6,169 bases of DNA from Chersky-822 sp035509195 (GTDB taxonomy: Bacteria > Actinomycetota > Actinomycetes > Streptosporangiales > Streptosporangiaceae). Of the stretch, positions 1 to 5,362 are shown in pieces. How positions within the stretch are numbered: the stretch's first letter is position 1; the number at the start of each line of letters is the position of its first letter. The stretch is taken from positions 1 through 6,169 of the forward strand of contig DATJLT010000284.1 of the NCBI GenBank assembly GCA_035509195.1. The letters run 5' to 3'. The notes under the pieces were generated by a model that did no database searches, was not told where the DNA came from, and saw only the letters and a program-made list of their open reading frames with translations. The position numbers were made by a program, and so were the translations under genes.

Positions 1-1128
1 GTAGAAAAACCGTTTGCCGTCCGCTCCGATCGCCGCTCCGAACCCGTTGTAGAGCAGCCGCTCCATCAGGTCGGCGTACCTGGACTCGCCGGTCGCAAGC
101 AGCAGGCGCCAGCTCCACTGGAAGCTCGCGATGGCCGCGCAGGTCTCGTCGTAGGCACGGTCTGGCGGCAGTTCATAGCTGTCGCCGAACGCCTCGCCCG
201 AGTGGCGGGAGCCGTTACCGCCGGTCAGCGCCGTCTTCGTCGCCACCATATCGTTCCACCTGGCGATCGAGGCGGTCAGCAACGCCGTCTCCCCGGTCTC
301 GGCGGCCACGTCGACGACGCCGCTCTCCAGGTACAGAGCGCGTACGGCGTGCCCCACCTCGACAGCGGACTCCCGCACGGGCAGGTGATCCTGCAGGTAG
401 CGGACGCCGAAGCCCGAGTCGCCGACCAGGCCATGGCCGCGCTGGTCAACGAACTGCGAGGCCAGGTCAAGGTAGGCCATGGTGCCTGTCTGGCGGTAAA
501 GCTCGACCAGTGCCGTCTCCACGATCGGGTGACCGTCGAGCCCGTCGTCCTGGCCGAGAAACCGGTTTACCAGGTGATCGGCCAGCCTGGTTGCGACGGC
601 AAGCAGCGCGCCTTCGTCGAACGTACGGGCGGCCGCGACGGCTGCCTGCGTCAGGTGCCCAGCGCAGTAGAGCTCGTGACTCGACTCCAGCCGTGCGTAC
701 CGAGGCGAGCCGCTGACCTGGACGTAAGAGTTGAGGTAGCCATCTGCCTGCTGTGCTTTGGCCAGGAGCGCCGTGGTCTCTGCGGCGAACTCGGCCAGCG
801 ACGTCGCGGATGCCCGCCCGAGTTCCCAGCTCACGGCCTCGAGCGTCTTGTAAATGTCGGAATCCATGAAGACCGGGCCGCGGTAAGGACCCCCGGTGCC
901 AGTGACCGCGAGCCGCACGTTGTCGAGGTTTCCCGCCGCCTCAAGCTGCCGCAGCGCCAGCGGGAGACTGGCGGCGCGGTTGCGTTCCCGCCACTCGGCG
1001 AGCAACCCGGAGGTGATCTCGGCACCCGGCCCGTCGAGCGGGCGATGGGCGATGAACGCGCCTGCCGTCGGGTTGACAGGCCCGCGTGCCTGCCCGAGTT
1101 CCGGCCCTGGTGCGTTCGGTTCGGCCAC
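1..1128 (-). CDS. GH127-family beta-L-arabinofuranosidase (DUF1680), N-terminal 376 residues, runs off left edge
   Basis: The minus strand is open from a GTG at 1128 to the window edge, giving 376 codons of a protein whose family members are usually about 600-700 residues. Motifs seen in order: DSDIYKTLEA (about 90-98), GYLNSY, SHELYCAGHL (150-159), GHPIVETALVELYR (from 199), GHAVRALYL (from 259), LTGGNGSRHSGEAFGDSYEL and AYDETCAAIAS. Family knowledge: GH127 enzymes such as bifidobacterial HypBA1 hydrolyse beta-L-arabinofuranosides using a zinc-bound cysteine nucleophile. Counting spacing, His260, Glu312, Glu328 and Cys330 fit HypBA1 His270, Glu322, Glu338 and Cys340 (recalled numbering). The cysteine pair holding the nucleophile would lie beyond the edge, so activity cannot be judged. 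No signal peptide is seen, so a cytoplasmic enzyme acting on imported oligosaccharides is likely. The start is supported by GGAG 5 nt upstream. The gene is divergent from the LacI regulator, its likely controller. Confidence 0.9.
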   Translation of the reverse strand, partial: MAEPNAPGPELGQARGPVNPTAGAFIAHRPLDGPGAEITSGLLAEWRERNRAASLPLALRQLEAAGNLDNVRLAVTGTGGPYRGPVFMDSDIYKTLEAVSWELGRASATSLAEFAAETTALLAKAQQADGYLNSYVQVSGSPRYARLESSHELYCAGHLTQAAVAAARTFDEGALLAVATRLADHLVNRFLGQDDGLDGHPIVETALVELYRQTGTMAYLDLASQFVDQRGHGLVGDSGFGVRYLQDHLPVRESAVEVGHAVRALYLESGVVDVAAETGETALLTASIARWNDMVATKTALTGGNGSRHSGEAFGDSYELPPDRAYDETCAAIASFQWSWRLLLATGESRYADLMERLLYNGFGAAIGADGKRFFY

Positions 1129-1133
1129 GTGCG

Positions 1134-1137
1134 CTCC
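1134..1137 (-). promoter_or_regulatory. Ribosome binding site of the GH127 gene
   Basis: The minus strand reads GGAG, then CGCAC, then GTG. The purine-rich core is 5 nt from the start, which fixes the GTG at 1128 as the probable initiation codon. Confidence 0.6.
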
Positions 1138-1200
1138 GTTCCTACCAAATCGGGGGGTATCGGGAAGAACTCGCCGGAGGTCGGCTAAGGAATAGGTTTT

Positions 1201-1216
1201 CTCTAGTAAGCTAGGG
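1201..1216. promoter_or_regulatory. Candidate operator: imperfect palindrome over the GH127 -10 box
   Basis: CTCTAG-TAAG-CTAGGG is a 16-bp inverted repeat with 5 of 6 arm positions matching. It covers the proposed GH127 -10 element, where a LacI-type repressor would block transcription. Against it, LacI-family operators usually have a central CG, which this lacks. A second candidate is the TGTACA-centred imperfect palindrome around 1238-1251. Confidence 0.25.
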
Positions 1217-1237
1217 CTGCCAATCTTGCGTCGTCAA
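1208..1237 (-). promoter_or_regulatory. Predicted sigma-70-type promoter for the GH127 gene
   Basis: On the minus strand a -35-like TTGACG (1237-1232) is followed after 18 nt by a -10-like TAGCTT (1213-1208). Transcription would begin near 1201, giving a leader of about 70 nt before the GTG at 1128. The -35 is a close match; the -10 is a moderate one. This is a prediction from hexamers only. Confidence 0.45.
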
Positions 1238-1256
1238 GGCCTGTACAAGGCATATT
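1226..1256 (+). promoter_or_regulatory. Predicted promoter for the LacI-family gene
   Basis: A TTGCGT hexamer (1226-1231) and a CATATT hexamer (1251-1256) are separated by 19 nt, slightly longer than ideal. Initiation would fall near 1263. If right, the GTG at 1260 could not be the start and the TTG at 1305 would be used. The TTGCGT directly abuts the -35 of the divergent GH127 promoter. Confidence 0.3.
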
Positions 1257-1259
1257 TCG

Positions 1260-2369
1260 GTGCGATATGAAGATGGTTACCGTGCGCGAGATCGGAGCAA
1301 CCGTTTGCCTACCGTAGAGCCAGGGCCTGACGGGCGCCGGCCGACCATCAGGGACGTCGCCGCGCAGGCCGGCGTCTCGATCGGCACCGCTTCGAAGGCG
1401 CTGAACGGCCAGGGCAAGCTGCGCGCCGAAACGCGCGAGCGCGTTGCGGCCGCGGCCGCCGAACTGGGTTTCGCGCCCAACGTCCTGGCCAGGGCGCTGC
1501 TCGCCGGAAGGACCTACACGGTCGGCCTGATCACCACTGACAGCTTCGGCAGGTTCAGCATCCCGGTCATGCTCGGTGCAGAGGACGCGCTTGGCGCCGG
1601 CCAGATCTCCGTCTTCATGTGCGATACCAGGGAGGATCAGGCCAGGGAAAGGCAGTACCTCGACATGCTGGTCAGCCGGCGGGTCGACGGCCTCATCGTG
1701 ACCGGGCGCAGGGTCGAGCCAAGACCGAGCATCGGCGCCGCGACTGGCATCCCCGTCGTGTACGCGATGACCCAGTCACTCGACACCGACCAGCCGGCTA
1801 TATTGCCCGACGACTTCGGTGGCGGCCAACTCGCCGCCGGTCACTTCCTCGCCGCAGGGCGGCGCAAGCTCGGTCACATCACCGGTCCGGCGCGCTTCCT
1901 CGCCGCACGCAAGCGGGCCAGCGGTTTCTGCGACGCGGTCGCTGCGGCGGGTGCCTCGTTCTCACCGGGTGACGTGCTCTACGGCGAGTGGAGCGAACGC
2001 TGGGGCAGAGAAGGCGCGAAGATCCTGCTCGACTCGCTGCCTGATGTAGAAGCCATCTTCTGCGGCAGCGATCAGATCGCCCGTGGCGTCGCTGACACGC
2101 TCAGGCTGGTCGGCCGGCGCGTTCCTGCTGACATCGCCCTGATCGGCTTCGACAACTGGGAACCCATGGCCCTCGGCTGCGAACCGCCGCTCACCAGCGT
2201 TGACATGTGCCTCGAGGATGTCGGCCGCACCGCCGCCGAGCACCTGCTTTCCGCGATCAACGATTCGCCCACCTACGGCGTCCACACCGTGCCGAGCCGC
2301 CTGGTGGTGAGGGACTCAACCGACCCCCTCCCGCCAAGGCGCCAGCCAAGGCGGCCGCCCCGCCGCTGA
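1260..2369 (+). CDS. LacI-family transcriptional regulator
   Basis: A 369-residue DNA-binding regulator of sugar catabolism. The N-terminal helix-turn-helix begins at about residue 29 (TIRDVAAQAGVSIGTASKALNG), followed by the third helix (LRAETRERVAAAAAELGF) and a hinge helix with NVLARALLAGRT (74-85). The remainder is a periplasmic-binding-protein-like effector domain: VGLITTD, RRVDGLIVTG, IPVVYA, DDFGGGQLAAGHFLAAGRRKLGHITG, AIFCGSDQIARGVADTLRLVGRRVPADIALIGFDN and EPPLTSVD. Conserved sequence ends at about RLVVRDSTDP; the last 13 residues are an Arg/Pro-rich tail encoded by repetitive GC-rich DNA. Start choice: GTG 1260 has AAGG 9 nt upstream, but TTG 1305 has GGAG at a 7-nt spacing and would give 354 residues beginning MPTVEPG; the TTG may be the real start. 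The divergent GH127 gene and downstream pentonate dehydratase suggest it responds to L-arabinose or a derivative (inference). Confidence 0.93.
   Translation: MRYEDGYRARDRSNRLPTVEPGPDGRRPTIRDVAAQAGVSIGTASKALNGQGKLRAETRERVAAAAAELGFAPNVLARALLAGRTYTVGLITTDSFGRFSIPVMLGAEDALGAGQISVFMCDTREDQARERQYLDMLVSRRVDGLIVTGRRVEPRPSIGAATGIPVVYAMTQSLDTDQPAILPDDFGGGQLAAGHFLAAGRRKLGHITGPARFLAARKRASGFCDAVAAAGASFSPGDVLYGEWSERWGREGAKILLDSLPDVEAIFCGSDQIARGVADTLRLVGRRVPADIALIGFDNWEPMALGCEPPLTSVDMCLEDVGRTAAEHLLSAINDSPTYGVHTVPSRLVVRDSTDPLPPRRQPRRPPRR
1294..1307 (+). promoter_or_regulatory. Alternative ribosome binding site and TTG start for the LacI-family gene
   Basis: GGAG at 1294-1297 precedes an in-frame TTG at 1305 by 7 nt. 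This is a better Shine-Dalgarno match than anything before GTG 1260. It leaves about 13 residues before the helix-turn-helix, which is more usual for the family than 28. Confidence 0.4.
2333..2353 (+). repeat. Short direct repeat in the 3' end of the LacI-family gene
   Basis: GCCAAGGCG occurs at 2333-2341 and again at 2345-2353 (12-bp period). It encodes part of the Arg/Pro-rich tail that follows the last conserved residues, suggesting that the tail arose by local repeat expansion. Confidence 0.5.
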
Positions 2370-2417
2370 CCCCGCCCCGCCCCTGACCCCGCCCCGCCGC
2401 TGACCCGGCCCCGCCCC
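2367..2417 (+). repeat. Three 17-bp tandem repeats containing the LacI-family stop codon
   Basis: Units begin with TGA at 2367, 2384 and 2401 and read TGACCCCGCCCCGCC plus two bases. Units 1 and 2 differ at one position, as do units 1 and 3. A partial unit (CCGCCCCGCCGC, 2355-2366) precedes them inside the coding sequence. The gene's own TGA is the first three bases of unit 1. Because 17 is not a multiple of 3, the three TGAs fall in all three forward frames. Confidence 0.85.
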
Positions 2418-2443
2418 GCCCCGCCCCGCCCCGCCCCGCCCCG
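2409..2443 (+). repeat. (CCCCG)7 pentanucleotide microsatellite
   Basis: Seven perfect head-to-tail CCCCG units. The minus strand is (CGGGG)7, with more than four G4 runs separated by single C residues, so it could fold as a G-quadruplex, with an i-motif possible on the plus strand. The G-rich strand is the template for the flanking plus-strand genes. It lies immediately before element copy A. Slippage would make its length variable. Confidence 0.9.
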
Positions 2444-2446
2444 CAA

Positions 2447-2588
2447 CAGCATCAAGGAGCCACCGATGCCGTAGCCGGCCCGGCGCCAGCAGCATCGGTG
2501 GCTCCGCGACGCTACGGGAACAACAACAGGCAGCCACCGATGTCCCTGGCCCCGGATCGCGAACGACAACAACGAGCCAGCGATGATG
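2447..2588 (+). repeat. Composite intergenic repeat, copy A (four modules)
   Basis: Modules start at 2447, 2490, 2521 and 2564, at intervals of 43, 31 and 43 bp. The consensus with copy B is a 5' arm CAGCAWC, an 11-nt loop resembling AARKAGCCAMC, and a 3' arm GATGCYG. The first module is CAGCATC, AAGGAGCCACC, GATGCCG. Modules 2 and 4 are more degenerate. The copy lies between the LacI-family stop and the dehydratase start. Its counterpart B sits exactly 1964 bp to the right with the same spacing. I do not recognise the element family. Confidence 0.75.
2456..2505 (+). terminator. Perfect 14-bp inverted repeat, possible terminator of the LacI-family gene
   Basis: GGAGCCACCGATGC (2456-2469) is matched exactly by its reverse complement at 2492-2505, with a 22-nt loop that contains a further GCCG/CGGC pairing. 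It lies about 90 nt past the LacI-family stop. No T-run follows, so a classic intrinsic terminator is not shown; it could act as an actinobacterial U-less terminator or a 3'-end stabiliser. It overlaps modules 1 and 2 of repeat copy A, so it may instead be part of that element's fold. Confidence 0.5.
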
Positions 2589-2673
2589 TAAGTCCCGGCG
2601 CAATGCCCGGAACGCGCCGCATCTCGGGGGCCACCGGTGCACTGCGCGGTCACGGGTCTGACACGATGATGGC
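2589..2673 (+). promoter_or_regulatory. Presumed promoter region of the dehydratase gene
   Basis: This 85-bp stretch between repeat copy A and the dehydratase GTG holds an 8-bp palindrome CACCGGTG (2632-2639) and a weak -10-like CACGAT (2662-2667) ending 7 nt before the GTG at 2674. There is no convincing Shine-Dalgarno sequence. Together these are compatible with a leaderless transcript, but no clear -35 is seen. Confidence 0.25.
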
Positions 2674-4401
2674 GTGGCATCAGAAACAGGGAAGCTGCGC
2701 AGCTCTTCGTGGTTCGCCGCCGAGGGGCGGCCAGGGATGATCTACAGGTCGTGGCTGCGGGCGGAGGGATTCCCGCCCGAGGTGTTCGATGGCCGGCCGG
2801 TTATCGGGATCGCGAATAGCTGGTCTGAGCTGACTCCTTGCAATGCGCACTTGCGTGGCGTGGCCGACGCGGTCAAGCGCGGCGTCTGGCAGGCGGGCGG
2901 CTGGCCGCTTGAGTTCCCGACAATGTCGCTCGGCGAGACCTTGATGCGGCCAACGACCATGCTGTTCAGGAACCTCATGTCGATGGAGGTCGAGGAACTG
3001 CTTCGCGCCAATCCGATCGACGGGGTCGTGCTGCTTTCCGGCTGCGACAAGACGACCCCTGCGATGCTGATGGCGGCCGCGAGCGCGGACCTTCCCTCGA
3101 TCATGGTGACCGGCGGCCCGATGCTGAACGGCAAGTTCCGCGGCGAGGACGTCGGATCGGGTACTCACTTGTGGAAGTTCGAGGCCGAACTGGCCGCGGG
3201 GCGGATGACGCAGGCCGAGTGCCTGCTGGCGGAAAGCGGCATGGCCAGGTCGTGCGGGCACTGCATGACGATGGGCACTGCCTCGACGATGGCGTGCATG
3301 GCCGAGACGCTTGGCATGCAGCTTCCTGGTTCGGCAGCCTGGCCTGCCGCCGATTCCCGGCGCATCCTGACCGCGCAGCTCGCGGGCCAGCGGATCGTGA
3401 CGCTTGCCCGTGATCAGGTGCGCCCGTCGTCGATCATGACGCGCGAGGCGTTCGAGAACGCGATCAGGGTCAACGCCGCGATCGGCGGCTCAACGAACGC
3501 CGTCGTTCACCTGCTCGCGATCGCGGGCAGGCTCGGCGTTTCGCTGCGCCTCGAGGACTTCGACGACCTGGCCAGGGACGTGCCGACCCTGGTGAACCTG
3601 ATGCCGTCAGGTCGCTACCTGATGGAAGACTTCTGCTATGCGGGCGGAGTTCCCGCGGTGATGGCCGAACTCGGCGACCTGCTGCACACCGGACATGTCA
3701 GCGTGACAGGGAAGAGCCTGGCAGAGAACATCGCCGAGGCGAAATGCTGGAACCGTGACGTGATCAAGACCAAGGCAGATCCGCTTCAGCCGCCTGGTAC
3801 GGGAACGGCGGTGCTGCGCGGCAACCTCTGCCCTGGCGGGGCGGTGATCAAGCAGTCTGCCGCCTCACCCCACCTGCTGAAACACCGCGGCCGGGCACTC
3901 GTGTTCGACTCGATCGAGGAGTATCACGAGGCGGCAGTACGCCCAGACCTTGAAGTCGATGAGTCTAACGTCCTCATCGTGCGGGGAGCCGGGCCGCGCG
4001 GGTACCCGGGCATGCCAGAGGTCGGCAACTTCGTCCTGCCGAGCAAGCTACTCGAGCGCGGCATCACCGACATGGTGCGGATCTCTGACGCAAGGATGAG
4101 CGGCACCGGCTTCGGCACCGTCGTGCTGCATGTGGCGCCGGAGGCCGCGGTCGGCGGCCCGCTGGCCCTGGTGCGCACCGGCGACTGGGTCAGTCTCGAC
4201 GTGCCCGCCCGCACCCTGACGGTCGAAATCAGCGACGAGGAACTCGCCAGGCGCCAGGCCGAATGGACCCCGCCGATCAGCGAGTACCACCGAGGCTACG
4301 CCCAGCTCTACACCGAGCACGTACTGCAAGCAGATCGGGGCGTCGACCTAGACTTCCTTGTCGGCTCGAGCGGCTCGGCCGTACCCAGGCACAACCACTA
4401 A
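2674..4401 (+). CDS. IlvD/Edd-family dehydratase, probable L-arabinonate (pentonate) dehydratase
   Basis: A 575-residue cytoplasmic [2Fe-2S] dehydratase converting an aldonate to a 2-keto-3-deoxy acid. The three cluster cysteines are visible: Cys56 (SWSELTPCNAH), Cys124 (SGCDKTTPA) and Cys197 (CGHCMTMGTAST). Glu88, Asp125 and Lys126 sit where the family binds Mg2+, with the Lys carbamylated. Ser476 in ISDARMSGTGFGT is the proposed catalytic base. Spacing and length match Rhizobium L-arabinonate dehydratase (579 residues; Cys59/127/200 from memory). VTGGPMLNGKFRG and LMRPTTMLFRNLMSMEVEELL point to the sugar-acid branch rather than the branched-chain amino-acid enzyme. The start is GTG 2674: an in-frame stop lies at 2659, and the N-terminal LRSSSWFAAEGRPGMIYRSWL belongs to the family. 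Substrate choice among pentonates is inferred from the GH127 neighbour and is not proven. The gene is flanked on both sides by copies of the same intergenic repeat. Confidence 0.9.
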   Translation: MASETGKLRSSSWFAAEGRPGMIYRSWLRAEGFPPEVFDGRPVIGIANSWSELTPCNAHLRGVADAVKRGVWQAGGWPLEFPTMSLGETLMRPTTMLFRNLMSMEVEELLRANPIDGVVLLSGCDKTTPAMLMAAASADLPSIMVTGGPMLNGKFRGEDVGSGTHLWKFEAELAAGRMTQAECLLAESGMARSCGHCMTMGTASTMACMAETLGMQLPGSAAWPAADSRRILTAQLAGQRIVTLARDQVRPSSIMTREAFENAIRVNAAIGGSTNAVVHLLAIAGRLGVSLRLEDFDDLARDVPTLVNLMPSGRYLMEDFCYAGGVPAVMAELGDLLHTGHVSVTGKSLAENIAEAKCWNRDVIKTKADPLQPPGTGTAVLRGNLCPGGAVIKQSAASPHLLKHRGRALVFDSIEEYHEAAVRPDLEVDESNVLIVRGAGPRGYPGMPEVGNFVLPSKLLERGITDMVRISDARMSGTGFGTVVLHVAPEAAVGGPLALVRTGDWVSLDVPARTLTVEISDEELARRQAEWTPPISEYHRGYAQLYTEHVLQADRGVDLDFLVGSSGSAVPRHNH

Positions 4402-4408
4402 CCCGACC

Positions 4409-4437
4409 AGCAGCATCAAATAGCCAACGATGCTGCT
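4409..4437 (+). terminator. Hairpin just after the dehydratase stop, likely terminator
   Basis: AGCAGCATC (4409-4417) pairs perfectly with GATGCTGCT (4429-4437) around an 11-nt loop, starting 8 nt after the TAA at 4399-4401. No T-run follows. It is module 1 of repeat copy B. It lies between convergent genes and could act on transcripts from either side. Confidence 0.5.
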
Positions 4438-4552
4438 CGCCCGGCCCCGGCTACAGCAGCAAAGCCCGAGCGATGTCACAGGGACAGCAACAAGTAGCCA
4501 CCGTTGCCGTAAGGTCCGCGCAACCAACAGCAACGCAGAGACAACGATGCTG
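4411..4552 (+). repeat. Composite intergenic repeat, copy B (four modules)
   Basis: Modules start at 4411, 4454, 4485 and 4528, with the same 43/31/43 intervals as copy A and a constant 1964-bp offset. The 22-nt cores match copy A at 19, 13, 18 and 15 of 22 positions. Module 1 is a perfect hairpin. Module 3 (CAGCAAC, AAGTAGCCACC, GTTGCCG) keeps its stem by a paired A-T for T-A change. Module 4 keeps the 11-nt loop length with one mismatch in the stem. This element fills nearly the whole space between the convergent dehydratase and CHAT genes. Confidence 0.75.
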
Positions 4553-4561
4553 CCGGGCATT

Positions 4562-5344
4562 TCAGCAGCCGACGTGTACATAGCCGGCCCAGGTTAGGGG
4601 CAGCGGGGCGCGGCCGTCGTCGCGCAATGCTCGCACGGCCTCGTGCAGTGTCCTGGCCGGCGAGCCGCCAGCCTGCGTGACGCGTTCGTAAAGTGAGCTG
4701 TCCTGGCCGTCCCACAACGCGCCGACGACCTGGCAGGAACCGGTGAACTGCAACGCCGACGTGAGGTGGAGCGGCTCGGGGCTGCTGGCAGCCGCCCGTG
4801 CGAGCGCCTCGTGACCCTGGCCGGCCACGCGCACGTGCGCGCCGGCCCCGCACAGGCGCAGTGCACCCACCGTCGCCGTATACGAGGAAACGACCCGGTC
4901 AAGCACCGTACGGCCGCCACCTTCCCGGTGATACCCGGCCGCGTGCAGCGGTAGCCGGCACAGAGCGCCGGTCGGCATCCAGAAGACCCTCGGCAAGCCG
5001 GAGGTCTCGCCCAGCGGGCCGTCCCGGCCAAGCTGCGTGAGCACGGGCCGCGCTATCGAGTCCCACAGCCATTCAAGTATCAGGCTGACGTCGTCGTTCG
5101 GCCCGCCAGGGTCGCTTATCCCGCCCTCATGGCGCGCACGCGCCAGCGCCCGGTCGAGCAGGGCTGCCTGCCTGGCCAGTGCGCCAGGGCTGAGCTCGGG
5201 AAGCGGAACGCAGGCGATCGCGCCATCGGCGAGCACGAGCGCGTCACACCGGTACCGGCTGACGTTAATGGCCGCTACCGGCGACGAACCTGACCACCGC
5301 AGGAACTCGGACAGGGCAGGGACAACCGGCAAGTCTCCAGGCAC
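4562..5344 (-). CDS. CHAT-domain protein lacking the catalytic core, probable remnant
   Basis: 260 residues from GTG 5344 to TGA 4564-4562. The N-terminus (SSPVAAINVSRYRCDALVL, 20-38) and middle (LPRVFWMPTGALCRLPLHAAGYH, then VLDRVVSSYTATVGALR to 163) are typical of actinobacterial CHAT caspase-like peptidases. The end (EPLHLTSALQFTG, VVGALWDGQDSSLYERV, TLHEAVRALRD, LTWAGYVHVGC) matches the usual C-terminus. Between residues about 164 and 190 the family normally has roughly 100 more residues, including the catalytic His (ACHG-like) and Cys (SACxTA-like) motifs; neither is present. The other minus-strand frames here do not contain them, so a deletion is likelier than a frameshift. There is no Shine-Dalgarno sequence before the GTG, which sits 7 nt after the stop of the upstream TPR ORF. 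Either a pseudogene fragment or a catalytically dead CHAT subunit translated by coupling. Confidence 0.75.
   Translation of the reverse strand: MPGDLPVVPALSEFLRWSGSSPVAAINVSRYRCDALVLADGAIACVPLPELSPGALARQAALLDRALARARHEGGISDPGGPNDDVSLILEWLWDSIARPVLTQLGRDGPLGETSGLPRVFWMPTGALCRLPLHAAGYHREGGGRTVLDRVVSSYTATVGALRLCGAGAHVRVAGQGHEALARAAASSPEPLHLTSALQFTGSCQVVGALWDGQDSSLYERVTQAGGSPARTLHEAVRALRDDGRAPLPLTWAGYVHVGC
4777..4855 (-). other. Site of the missing CHAT catalytic segment
   Basis: This interval encodes residues about 164-190 of the CHAT ORF (LCGAGAHVRVAGQGHEALARAAASSPE). It joins the VSSYTATVGALR strand directly to the EPLHLTSALQF helix that normally follows the catalytic cysteine. The family expectation of about 100 intervening residues is from memory of related proteins. 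Confidence 0.5.
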
Positions 5345-5362
5345 AGCGGAGCTAACCTAGGT
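5345..5362 (-). other. Frame break between the TPR and CHAT halves
   Basis: On the minus strand the TPR frame reads CTA GGT TAG and stops at 5354-5352. The CHAT frame has its own TAG within the overlapping CCTAGG and is open only after it. Skipping one G would read Asp-Leu-Val-Ser-Ser-Ala into the CHAT ORF and join the two. Intact relatives have tens of residues of linker here (DTRTDLTDL-like and onward), so a deletion with frame loss is the simplest explanation. Confidence 0.5.

Noticed and set aside
202..1188. Long plus-strand ORF (328 codons) opposite the GH127 gene
   Set aside because: The opposite strand encodes a clear GH127 protein with catalytic motifs; the plus-strand translation shows no family resemblance and is a GC-bias antisense shadow.
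2273..2680. Minus-strand ORFs across the regulator-dehydratase gap, with Gly/Arg-rich and RWL/VVPV repeats
   Set aside because: The peptide repeats are the DNA repeats (CCCCG units and element modules) read in frame; no start context or family resemblance.
4409..4437. Classical rho-independent terminator after the dehydratase
   Set aside because: The hairpin is real, but no T-rich tail follows and the stem is shared with the repeat module. It is kept only as a likely terminator at moderate confidence.
2447..4552. CRISPR array or integron attC sites as explanation of the repeated modules
   Set aside because: Modules are too diverged and too few, spacers are not unique sequences of constant length, no cas or integrase genes are present, and the attC core motifs are not seen.
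4348..4581. Minus-strand ORF of 77 codons over repeat copy B resembling a hydrophobic small protein
   Set aside because: The same recurrent peptide motifs appear in copy A, so they derive from the repeat. It overlaps the end of the CHAT gene and has no ribosome binding site.
4594..5031. Frameshift as explanation for the missing CHAT catalytic residues
   Set aside because: The alternative minus-strand frames over this interval contain no ACHG-like or SAC-like motif, so the segment is absent rather than out of frame.
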